From Kluyvera georgiana ATCC 51603 (GTDB lineage: Bacteria > Pseudomonadota > Gammaproteobacteria > Enterobacterales > Enterobacteriaceae), in NCBI RefSeq assembly GCF_001654985.1, contig NZ_LXEU01000012.1, forward strand, positions 1 through 39,870: DNA of 39,870 bases, read 5' to 3'. Positions 17,188 to 27,546 of the stretch are shown piece by piece. Below the pieces are notes generated by a model. It was not told the DNA's origin. It did not search any database and was given only the letters and a program-made list of their open reading frames with translations. Both the position numbers and the translations under genes were made by a program. Each line of letters begins with the position of its first letter. Position 1 is the first letter of the stretch.

Positions 17188-17751
17188 ATGATCCTGCTGA
17201 TTGATAATTACGATTCCTTTACCTGGAACCTCTACCAGTATTTTTGCGAGCTGGGGGCCAGCGTGGTGGTCAGACGTAACGATGACATCACCCTTGATGA
17301 CATCGATAAGCTGGCGCCGGAAAAAATCGTGATCTCACCCGGCCCCTGCACGCCGGACGAGGCAGGTATCTCTCTTGATGTCATCCGCCACTACGCGGGT
17401 ACCGTTCCCCTCCTCGGCGTTTGTTTAGGCCATCAGGCCATCGCGCAGGCATTTGGCGCGCGCATCGTTCGCGCACGGCAGGTCATGCACGGCAAAACGT
17501 CGCCGATTACCCATCAGCAGCAGGGCGTTTTTCGTGGTTTGAATAACCCGCTGACCGTTACTCGATACCACTCTTTGCTGGTTGATCCCGATACGCTGGC
17601 CGACTGCTTTGAGGTCACCGCCCGCAGTGAATGCGGGGAAATCATGGGGATCCGCCATCGCGAGTGGGATCTGGAAGGCGTCCAGTTCCATCCGGAAAGC
17701 ATCCTTAGCGAACAAGGGCACCAGCTACTGGCCAACTTTCTCCAGCGATAG
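17188..17751 (+). CDS. pabA: Aminodeoxychorismate synthase glutaminase subunit
   Basis: A class I glutamine amidotransferase of 187 residues. It supplies ammonia to PabB to make 4-amino-4-deoxychorismate for folate synthesis. Visible motifs: [29 protein letters not shown], the nucleophile cysteine in [13 protein letters not shown], and the catalytic His/Glu pair in [13 protein letters not shown]. The ATG at 17188 (MILLIDN) matches the family start; the five-codon extension to 17173 is not needed. Upstream is a -10-like TAGAAT at 17155-17160. The next gene, argD, has its own regulatory sites. Confidence 0.97.
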   Translation: MILLIDNYDSFTWNLYQYFCELGASVVVRRNDDITLDDIDKLAPEKIVISPGPCTPDEAGISLDVIRHYAGTVPLLGVCLGHQAIAQAFGARIVRARQVMHGKTSPITHQQQGVFRGLNNPLTVTRYHSLLVDPDTLADCFEVTARSECGEIMGIRHREWDLEGVQFHPESILSEQGHQLLANFLQR

Positions 17752-17763
17752 TAGTTGCTATGA

Positions 17764-21121
<3,358 letters not shown>

Positions 21122-21130
21122 AGGGGGAAA

Positions 21131-21167
21131 ACAAAAACGGCGTACTGCATGACGCAATACGCCGTTT
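21131..21167 (-). terminator. crp terminator
   Basis: On the minus strand the stem (21154-21167 with 21135-21148, 13 of 14 paired, five-base loop) is followed by TTTTTGTTTT. It begins about nine bases after the crp stop and ends about ten bases before the yhfK start. Confidence 0.92.
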
Positions 21168-21175
21168 GGGCTGGA

Positions 21176-21808
21176 TTAGCGGGTACCGTAAACGACAATG
21201 GTTTTGCCGTGTGCGGAGATCAGATTCTGATCTTCCAGCATCTTCAGGATACGGCCCACGGTTTCACGAGAGCAGCCCACGATCTGGCCGATTTCCTGAC
21301 GAGTGATTTTGATCTGCATCCCGTCCGGGTGGGTCATTGCGTCAGGTTGTTTTGCCAGGTTCAGCAGCGTCTGCGCGATACGACCGGTGACGTCGAGGAA
21401 CGCCAGGTTGCCGACTTTCTCAGAGGTCACCTGCAGACGACGCGCCATTTGCGAAGAGAGACGCATCAGGATGTCCGGGTTAACCTGGATCAGCTGACGG
21501 AATTTTTTATAAGAGATTTCAGCAACTTCACAAGCGGTTTTTGCCCGTACCCACGCGCTGCGTTCCTGGCCTTCTTCAAACAGGCCTAACTCACCGATGA
21601 AATCGCCCTGGTTGAGGTAAGAGAGGATCATCTCTTTCCCTTCTTCGTCCTTGATGAGTACTGCCACTGAGCCTTTTACGATGTAATACAGCGTCTCTGC
21701 TTTTTCACCCTGGTGAATCAGCGTGCTCTTCGATGGGTACTTATGAATATGGCAATGAGACAAGAACCATTCGAGAGTCGGGTCTGTTTGCGGTTTGCCA
21801 AGCACCAT
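21176..21808 (-). CDS. crp: cAMP receptor protein (catabolite activator)
   Basis: A protein of 210 residues, almost identical to E. coli CRP; the one clear change I can see is Ser for Ala in [11 protein letters not shown]. The N-terminal cyclic-nucleotide-binding domain contains [18 protein letters not shown] with the cAMP-contacting Glu, Arg and Ser; the dimer helix follows; the C-terminal helix-turn-helix is [20 protein letters not shown], whose recognition helix (SRETVGRIL) is intact, so it should bind the usual TGTGA-N6-TCACA. The start is preceded by AGAGGATAACC. It is transcribed away from yhfA. Likely autoregulated. Confidence 0.99.
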   Translation of the reverse strand: MVLGKPQTDPTLEWFLSHCHIHKYPSKSTLIHQGEKAETLYYIVKGSVAVLIKDEEGKEMILSYLNQGDFIGELGLFEEGQERSAWVRAKTACEVAEISYKKFRQLIQVNPDILMRLSSQMARRLQVTSEKVGNLAFLDVTGRIAQTLLNLAKQPDAMTHPDGMQIKITRQEIGQIVGCSRETVGRILKMLEDQNLISAHGKTIVVYGTR

Positions 21809-22112
21809 GCGCGGTTATCCTCTGTTATAAGCTCTTCCCGGCGGCAAAAGCATTGCGGCCACCGGTTGCAATAGTATCCTTCCCGTTACCTGGGAAGTCG
21901 GCTGTCGCATACTGTCGCAGCCTGTAATGTGATGTCCTCTGCATACATGAAGTACGTTTATGTATTACCGTAGCATCCTGACTGTTTTAGCATAGCTTTA
22001 GCCGTGTGTCTCCTGGTGTCTCGCTTCAGCATGACGTCGATCGCCTTCCATTGCGAGAATTGTTATGTGCGCGTAATCTGAGAAGAAAATTGCAACCTTG
22101 GAGTTAAAAATT
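21809..22112. promoter_or_regulatory. crp-yhfA divergent region with crp promoter and CRP site
   Basis: No gene seen in these 304 bases. On the minus strand the crp -10 TATGCT is at 21989-21994 with a poor -35 (ACCAGG), giving a leader of about 170 nucleotides, close to the 167 recalled for E. coli. A CRP half-site TGTGA at 21928-21932 followed after six bases by a degenerate second half lies in the transcribed leader; the matching site in E. coli mediates autoregulation. ATACAT (21943-21948) and ATGTAT (21960-21965) form a further small inverted repeat. Confidence 0.6.
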
Positions 22113-22517
22113 ATGCAAGCGCGTGTGAAATGGGTTGAAGGGCTGACCTTCCTGGGGGAGTCCGCTTCTGGGCATCAGATCCTGATGGACGGCAACTCTG
22201 GCGATAAAGCGCCAAGCCCGATGGAAGTAGTGCTGATGGCCGCAGGTGGCTGCAGCGCTATCGACGTGGTGTCTATCCTGCAGAAGGGGCGCAATGACGT
22301 GACCGACTGCGAAGTGAAACTGACCTCCGAGCGTCGTGAAGAAGCGCCGCGCCTGTTCACCCACATCAATCTGCATTTTATCGTCACCGGTAAAGGGCTG
22401 AAGGATGCGGCGGTTTCCCGTGCGGTGGATCTGTCTGCGGAGAAGTACTGCTCTGTTGCGCTGATGCTTGAAAAAGCGGTGAATATCACCCACTCCTACG
22501 AAGTGATCGAAGGGTAA
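22113..22517 (+). CDS. yhfA: YhfA, OsmC/Ohr-family protein
   Basis: A protein of 134 residues, the length of E. coli YhfA. It belongs to the OsmC/Ohr fold; PSPMEVVLMAAGGCSAIDVVSILQ holds one conserved cysteine and EKYCSVALML the second, the cysteine pair used by thiol-peroxidase members. The physiological substrate is not known. The ATG at 22113 (MQARVKW) follows TTGGAG at 22099-22104; the TTG at 22098 would extend it by five codons and is rejected. It is divergent from crp and convergent with prkB. Confidence 0.94.
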   Translation: MQARVKWVEGLTFLGESASGHQILMDGNSGDKAPSPMEVVLMAAGGCSAIDVVSILQKGRNDVTDCEVKLTSERREEAPRLFTHINLHFIVTGKGLKDAAVSRAVDLSAEKYCSVALMLEKAVNITHSYEVIEG

Positions 22518-22532
22518 GCCCTTTGCGAGCAA

Positions 22533-22565
22533 CGGCTCCCTCGTTCCTTTGGGGAGAGGGAACCG
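22533..22565. terminator. Stem-loop between convergent yhfA and prkB
   Basis: CGG-C-TCCCTC (22533-22542) pairs with GAGGGA-A-CCG (22556-22565), one mismatch, 13-base loop. It sits 15 bases after yhfA and before the prkB stop. No T-run on either side, so it may be a Rho-assisted or 3'-protecting structure. Confidence 0.5.
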
Positions 22566-22578
22566 TCCGGTCAATCTG

Positions 22579-23442
22579 CTAGTTTCGACCTTCCATTAAA
22601 CGCTGCACCAGCGGCGTCATGATCAATTCCATCGCCAGCCCCATTTTGCCGCCGGGAACGACCAGCGTGTTTATATGCGAGATGAACGATCCCTGCAGCA
22701 TGGCCAGCAGCCACGGATAGTCGATGTTGTCGAGGTTGCGGAAGTGAATCACCACAAAGCTTTCGTCCAGCGACGGAATGCCCTTGGCGGCAAATGGGTT
22801 AGAGGTATCAACCGTCGGCACGCGCTGGAAGTTGATATGCGTGCGTGAGAACTGCGGCGTGATGTAGTTGATATAGTCTTCCATCGAACGCACGACCGAA
22901 TCCATCACCGCTTCGCGGGAGTGTCCGCGCTCGCTGGTATCGCGGATCATCTTCTGGATCCACTCAAGGTTAACGATTGGCACAACGCCGACCAGCAGGT
23001 CGACGTGGCGTGCGACATCATGCTGTGGCGTCACGACGCCGCCGTGCAGCCCTTCGTAGAACAGCACGTCGGTCGGTTCCGGCAGCGGCTGCCAGGGGGT
23101 AAATGTGCCTGGCACCTGATTCCACGGCACCGCTTCATCGTAGGTATGCAGGTATTTTCGCGACTGCCCTTTACCGTGCAGACCATAGTCGCGAAAGGTT
23201 TGTTCCAGCAGGCCAAAATCGTTGGCATCCGGGCCAAAGTAGCTGATATGGCGGCCTAAATCGCGGGCTTTACGAATGGCCATATCCATTTCCGGACGGG
23301 TATAACGGTGGAAGCTGTCGCCTTCCACTTCTGCCGAACGCAGGTTGAGCTGAGCAAAGATTTTACGGAATGCGAGGCTGGTGGTGGTGGTTCCCGCGCC
23401 GCTGGAGCCGGTAACGGCAATAACCGGATGTTTGGCAGACAT
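22579..23442 (-). CDS. prkB: PrkB, phosphoribulokinase-like protein
   Basis: A protein of 287 residues (289 in E. coli) with the P-loop VTGSSGAGTTTTSLAF at the N-terminus and the phosphoribulokinase/uridine kinase signatures EGDSFHRY and FYEGLHGGVVTPQHDVA. It resembles bacterial phosphoribulokinase, yet no Calvin cycle is known in enterics; the role is unknown. The ATG at 23442 (MSAKHPV) matches the family and follows AGGGAG; a frame extension to 23469 is rejected. It lies downstream of yheU on the same strand and likely shares its transcript. Confidence 0.93.
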   Translation of the reverse strand: MSAKHPVIAVTGSSGAGTTTTSLAFRKIFAQLNLRSAEVEGDSFHRYTRPEMDMAIRKARDLGRHISYFGPDANDFGLLEQTFRDYGLHGKGQSRKYLHTYDEAVPWNQVPGTFTPWQPLPEPTDVLFYEGLHGGVVTPQHDVARHVDLLVGVVPIVNLEWIQKMIRDTSERGHSREAVMDSVVRSMEDYINYITPQFSRTHINFQRVPTVDTSNPFAAKGIPSLDESFVVIHFRNLDNIDYPWLLAMLQGSFISHINTLVVPGGKMGLAMELIMTPLVQRLMEGRN

Positions 23443-23507
23443 GCGAATAACTCCCTGAAAAGACGACAAGGGAAGCGTGGTAACCGTCTCCCGTCGTTAG
23501 AGTATAG

Positions 23508-23726
23508 TTAACCGCGAAATTGGTTACGGGGCATGATGTTGACGGTCTCGTGAAGTTCGGACCAGACCAGCACCGCTTCGCCGGTTTGTAGCTGCTGTTT
23601 GACGTCGGCGACCTTTTGCGCAAGTGAACGCTCATATTCACCATAATCAGTGCCTTCGCGCAAGACAAAGCTTTCAATCAGGTTGTCCAGCGTCTCCGGG
23701 TCGATATCCTGCCAGGGAATAATCAT
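23508..23726 (-). CDS. yheU: YheU family protein
   Basis: A protein of 72 residues beginning [20 protein letters not shown], identical in length to E. coli YheU and very similar throughout ([27 protein letters not shown]). Function unknown. The start codon overlaps the yheT stop (ATGA), which marks it as translationally coupled to yheT. A longer open frame runs upstream inside yheT, but only the last 72 codons match the family. Confidence 0.94.
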   Translation of the reverse strand: MIIPWQDIDPETLDNLIESFVLREGTDYGEYERSLAQKVADVKQQLQTGEAVLVWSELHETVNIMPRNQFRG

Positions 23727-24745
23727 GCTTTCGCTCCCAGCCAGCGCATCAGCCAGGCGGGAATGCGTTTTTCCAGCCACATTTCCGGGTGGCGTAAAGT
23801 GCCGCCGATAAAACCCACGTGCCCGCCAAATTCCGTCAACTGATACTCCACGTTCTCCGGCAGCTCTTCCTGCGCGGGGATGGAGTGGTGATCCATAAAC
23901 GGATCGTCCTTCGAGTGGATGATCAGCGTCGGCTTCGTGATTTTGCTTAAGATCGGCATCGCGCTGCACTGGCGGTAATAGTCGATGGCGTCGGCAAAAC
24001 CGTGGATCTTCGAGGTAATCGAATCGTCAAACTCGCGGATGCGGCGCATGCTTTTCAATTGACGCAGATCGACCGGCAAGGAGCCGGGATAGGCCTTCAG
24101 CTTGCGGGCCGCATTGCCTTTCAGCAGGTTGAGCAGATAGCGCTGATAGACGCGCGAAAAGCCTTTATCCATGTGGTAGCTACAGGCTTCCAGCATAAAC
24201 GGCGCAGAGACGATCACGGCAGCATCGATGGGCACCGCATTGCCTTCTTTGGCGAGCAGACAGGCGAGCATGTTACCGCCAAGCGAGTAGCCCACAGCCG
24301 CAGTAGGGGCGTGACCATATTCGCGCGCAAGCCAGTGCAGGAACCAGGTACCGTCTTCCGTTTCGCCGGAGTGGTAGATACGGTTCAGGCGGTTAGGCTC
24401 GCCGCTACAGCCGCGGAAATGCATCACCACGCCCAGCCAGCCCTGCGCTTTCGCCGCATTGATCAGACCGTGCGCGTACGGGCTGTACAGACTGCCTTCC
24501 AGCCCGTGAAACACCACCAGACGCGGTTTATGAATGGCGGCCTGCGGATCTTCGCTCCACGCAAGATCGACAAAGTCGCCGTCCGGCAGCTCAAGGCGCT
24601 GCCAGTGGGGCGTGAACTGCACCTTACGCCGAATAAGGCGAGGCAGCATCGTCTGCAGATGCCGATTGCTGACGCCGCGCATCGGCACGAAGTCGGCGCT
24701 GCTTTGGGTGTCGATGTTGAGATCGTGGTGGGTGGTTTCAGTCAT
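23723..24745 (-). CDS. yheT: YheT, alpha/beta hydrolase
   Basis: A protein of 340 residues, as in E. coli. Features of the AB-hydrolase 4 family: [30 protein letters not shown], the nucleophile elbow GYSLGGN, and the acid and histidine in [12 protein letters not shown] and [12 protein letters not shown] cytoplasmic hydrolase or esterase is predicted; the substrate is unknown. It heads yheT-yheU-prkB. In E. coli yheS stands directly upstream in the same direction; here the mdc genes separate the two. Confidence 0.94.
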   Translation of the reverse strand: MTETTHHDLNIDTQSSADFVPMRGVSNRHLQTMLPRLIRRKVQFTPHWQRLELPDGDFVDLAWSEDPQAAIHKPRLVVFHGLEGSLYSPYAHGLINAAKAQGWLGVVMHFRGCSGEPNRLNRIYHSGETEDGTWFLHWLAREYGHAPTAAVGYSLGGNMLACLLAKEGNAVPIDAAVIVSAPFMLEACSYHMDKGFSRVYQRYLLNLLKGNAARKLKAYPGSLPVDLRQLKSMRRIREFDDSITSKIHGFADAIDYYRQCSAMPILSKITKPTLIIHSKDDPFMDHHSIPAQEELPENVEYQLTEFGGHVGFIGGTLRHPEMWLEKRIPAWLMRWLGAKA

Positions 24746-24848
24746 GTCTACGCGATGTTTACTCGTTAATCTGCCGCCTACTATACCGTCACTTTGCCCT
24801 CGTGTTTATGAAAATGAGGCACAGGTAGTTGTTTTTATCCCTTTGGTT

Positions 24849-24864
24849 TCTGATCCTCATCACA
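24849..24864. promoter_or_regulatory. Candidate CRP site in the yheT-mdcA gap
   Basis: TCTGA-TCCTCA-TCACA matches nine of ten fixed positions of the CRP consensus, within the 250-base divergent gap. It is placed to act on mdcA (131 bases before its start) or on yheT. Consensus match only; no clear -10/-35 pair can be tied to it. Confidence 0.4.
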
Positions 24865-24995
24865 GATTGTTACTTCAATTATTACTCTCAAGCTAATGAT
24901 TCTTTCCTACGCTTAATTGATGACTTTCTCACCAGGGTTCACACTCTTAGCTGTGTTAAGCAATCAAAATGATTAGTTGAATCAGGAGGTTAATA

Positions 24996-26651
24996 ATGTT
25001 ATCTGGACAAACGCCAGCACGAGTCTGGAATACCCGCCGTACGGAAAAACAGCGCCGCCTGGCTTCCGTTCCGGTGCAGGGCAAGGTGCTGCGGACCGCA
25101 GACCTGACCGCGATGCTGGAAAAACTGATCGCGCCGGGTGACCGCGTGGTATTAGAAGGGAATAACCAAAAGCAGGCAGATTTCCTGTCCCGCATGCTGG
25201 CTGAGGTGAACCCGCAGATTGTGCACGATCTGCACATGATTATGCCAAGCGTCGGGCGCAGCGAGCATCTGGATATCTTTGAAAAAGGCATCGCCCGCAA
25301 GCTGGACTTCTCCTTCTCCGGCACCCAGAGCCTGCGCATTTCGCAACTGCTGGAAGATGGTCAGCTGGAAATCGGCGCCATCCACACCTACATCGAACTC
25401 TATTCCCGTCTTTATGTTGACCTGGCCCCGAACGTGGCGCTGATTGCCGGCTTCAAAGCCGACCGCAAAGGTAACCTCTACACCGGGGCGAGCACCGAAG
25501 ATACTCCCGCGTTAGTTGAAGCCGCTGCGTTCCACGACGGTATCGTCATCGCACAGGTGAATGAGCTGGTGGACGACGAATGCGACCTGCCGCGCGTGGA
25601 TATTCCGGGCTCCTGGATTGACTACGTGGTTGTCGCCGATAAGCCGTTCTTTATCGAACCGCTGTTTACCCGTGACCCGCGTCTCATCAAACAGGAACAC
25701 ATCCTGATGGCGATGATGGCGATTAAAGGCATCTACGCGGAACACCAGGTGCAGTCGCTGAACCACGGTATCGGCTTTAACACCGCCGCTATCGAACTGC
25801 TGCTGCCAACCTACGGCGAACAGCTCGGCCTGAAAGGCAAAATCTGTAAACACTGGACGCTGAACCCGCATCCGACGCTGATTCCAGCGATTGAGAGCGG
25901 CTGGGTAGAAAGCGTGCACTGCTTCGGCGGCGAGCTGGGGATGGAAGAGTACATCCGCGCCCGTCCTGACATCTTCTTTACCGGTTCCGACGGCTCGATG
26001 CGTTCTAACCGCGCCTTCTGTCAGCTGGCAGGTCAGTACGCGGTGGATATGTTCATCGGCTCCACCCTACAGGTTGATGGCTACGCCAACTCCTCTACCG
26101 TGACCCGCGGCCGTCTCTCCGGCTTCGGCGGTGCGCCAAACATGGGCCATGACCCGCACGGTCGCCGTCATGCAACGCCAGCCTGGCTGAATATGATCAC
26201 CGAACCAGACCCAATGCAGCGCGGTAAAAAACTGGTGGTGCAGATGGTCGAAACTTTCCAGGCGGGCGTGAAGCCAACCTTCGTCGAAAAACTGGACGCG
26301 GTTGACGTGGCGAAAGCCTCCGGCATGCCGCTGGCACCGGTAATGATCTACGGCGATGACGTAACCCACGTGCTGACCGAAGAAGGTATCGCCTACCTCT
26401 ACCGCGCCAAAGATCTTGAAGAGCGCCGTGCGATGGTGGCTGCGGTAGCAGGGATCACCGATATCGGGCTGGGCGTTGACGCTAAGCGCGTTGCCGAACT
26501 GCGTCAGAGCGGCAAGGTGGTCTATCCGGAAGATATGGGCATTCGTCGTACCGATGCCACCCGTTCGCTGCTGGCAGCCGGTAGCGTCGCTGACCTGGTG
26601 GAATGGTCCGGCGGTCTTTACAACCCACCTGCGAAATTCCGGAGCTGGTAA
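24996..26651 (+). CDS. mdcA: Malonate decarboxylase alpha subunit
   Basis: A full-length protein of 551 residues matching MdcA, the acetyl-ACP:malonate ACP transferase subunit of malonate decarboxylase. In the working enzyme it swaps the acetyl group on the carrier protein MdcC for malonate, which MdcDE then decarboxylates. The CoA-transferase-like fold shows in GFKADRKGNLYTG, GIGFNTAAIELLLPTYGE and FFTGSDGSMRSNR. A near-perfect ribosome-binding site AGGAGGT (24984-24990) precedes the ATG. The stop overlaps the mdcB start (TAATG). No frameshift is seen. Because the later mdc genes are missing here, MdcA probably has no partner unless they lie elsewhere. Confidence 0.95.
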   Translation: MLSGQTPARVWNTRRTEKQRRLASVPVQGKVLRTADLTAMLEKLIAPGDRVVLEGNNQKQADFLSRMLAEVNPQIVHDLHMIMPSVGRSEHLDIFEKGIARKLDFSFSGTQSLRISQLLEDGQLEIGAIHTYIELYSRLYVDLAPNVALIAGFKADRKGNLYTGASTEDTPALVEAAAFHDGIVIAQVNELVDDECDLPRVDIPGSWIDYVVVADKPFFIEPLFTRDPRLIKQEHILMAMMAIKGIYAEHQVQSLNHGIGFNTAAIELLLPTYGEQLGLKGKICKHWTLNPHPTLIPAIESGWVESVHCFGGELGMEEYIRARPDIFFTGSDGSMRSNRAFCQLAGQYAVDMFIGSTLQVDGYANSSTVTRGRLSGFGGAPNMGHDPHGRRHATPAWLNMITEPDPMQRGKKLVVQMVETFQAGVKPTFVEKLDAVDVAKASGMPLAPVMIYGDDVTHVLTEEGIAYLYRAKDLEERRAMVAAVAGITDIGLGVDAKRVAELRQSGKVVYPEDMGIRRTDATRSLLAAGSVADLVEWSGGLYNPPAKFRSW

Positions 26652-27511
26652 TGAAACTTCTGCCCCAGATTCAGGTTGAAGGCGGTGCCGAATGGCTGGC
26701 GCGAACCGCCACGCAGTGTCTGATTGACGAAGCACGATTAAGCCCGAAACCCGGTCTGGTGGACAGTCGGGGGAACGGCGCGCACCACGATCTTACGCTT
26801 GCGCTAATGGAGCGCTCCGCACATAGCCTGACCCCTACGTTTCAGGCGCTGGCGCAGCAAAGCTGGCAGCGTCCAGCGGATATTGCGCTCAGACAAACCA
26901 TAGGGCGACTCGGCCGTGAGGGCGAGCAGCAGATGATGGCCGCGACCCACGGCGTGAATACCCACCGCGGTGCGATTTGGGCGCTGGGGTTGTTGGTGAG
27001 CGCCGTTGCGATGCAAGGTGGTGCCGGTGGCGCGCAGCAGATAGCCGCTACCGCAGCGGAACTGGCGAAGCTGCCGGATGACGCAGCGCCGAAGGTGTTT
27101 AGCAAAGGGCTTCGCGCGACGCATCGTTATCGTGTACCGGGCGCTCGTGAAGAAGCTCAGCAGGCGTTTCCGCACGTGATGCAGCGCGCGCTGCCGCAAC
27201 TGCGTTTAAGCCGCCTGCGCGGTAGTAGCGAGACGCACGCGAGGCTGGATGCGCTGATGGCCATCATGACCTCGCTGACCGATACCTGCGTACTTTCTCG
27301 TGCCGGGCTGGAAGGGCTTGATGCCATGCAGGACGGCGCGCGCGCCGTGTTGAATGCAGGCGGCAGCGCGCACCCGGCGGGTCAGGCGGCATTAGCGGAA
27401 CTGGATAGCCAGATGCTGGCGCTAAACGCCTCGCCGGGCGGCGCGGCTGACATGCTCGCCGCCACGCTATTTCTCGATCGCGTCGAAATCACGTCGAATC
27501 GCCGTATTTAA
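26651..27511 (+). CDS. mdcB: Triphosphoribosyl-dephospho-CoA synthase MdcB
   Basis: A protein of 286 residues of the CitG/MdcB family, which makes 2'-(5''-triphosphoribosyl)-3'-dephospho-CoA from ATP and dephospho-CoA, the precursor of the prosthetic group carried by MdcC. Family blocks seen: CLIDEARLSPKPGLVDSRGNGAHHDL, ATHGVNTHRGAIWALGLL, MTSLTDTCVLSRAGLEGL and LNAGGSAHPAGQ. The ATG at 26651 shares bases with the mdcA stop. It appears intact, but its carrier-protein target is cut off just downstream. Confidence 0.94.
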   Translation: MKLLPQIQVEGGAEWLARTATQCLIDEARLSPKPGLVDSRGNGAHHDLTLALMERSAHSLTPTFQALAQQSWQRPADIALRQTIGRLGREGEQQMMAATHGVNTHRGAIWALGLLVSAVAMQGGAGGAQQIAATAAELAKLPDDAAPKVFSKGLRATHRYRVPGAREEAQQAFPHVMQRALPQLRLSRLRGSSETHARLDALMAIMTSLTDTCVLSRAGLEGLDAMQDGARAVLNAGGSAHPAGQAALAELDSQMLALNASPGGAADMLAATLFLDRVEITSNRRI

Positions 27512-27528
27512 AGCATTAAGAGGATGTT

Positions 27529-27546
27529 ATGGAACACATTACGTTA
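27529..27546 (+). pseudogene. mdcC: mdcC remnant: first six codons only
   Basis: A start codon with AGAGGA seven bases upstream follows the mdcB stop by 17 bases. It reads MEHITL, which is how the malonate decarboxylase carrier protein (about 99 residues) starts in Klebsiella-type operons as I recall it. After codon 6 the sequence is no longer mdcC but the antisense of the 3' end of yheS. The frame stays open to 27792 and could make an 87-residue chimeric peptide without mdcC features. The sites for the carrier serine and all of mdcD, mdcE, mdcG, mdcH and the regulator are absent from this location. Confidence 0.75.
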
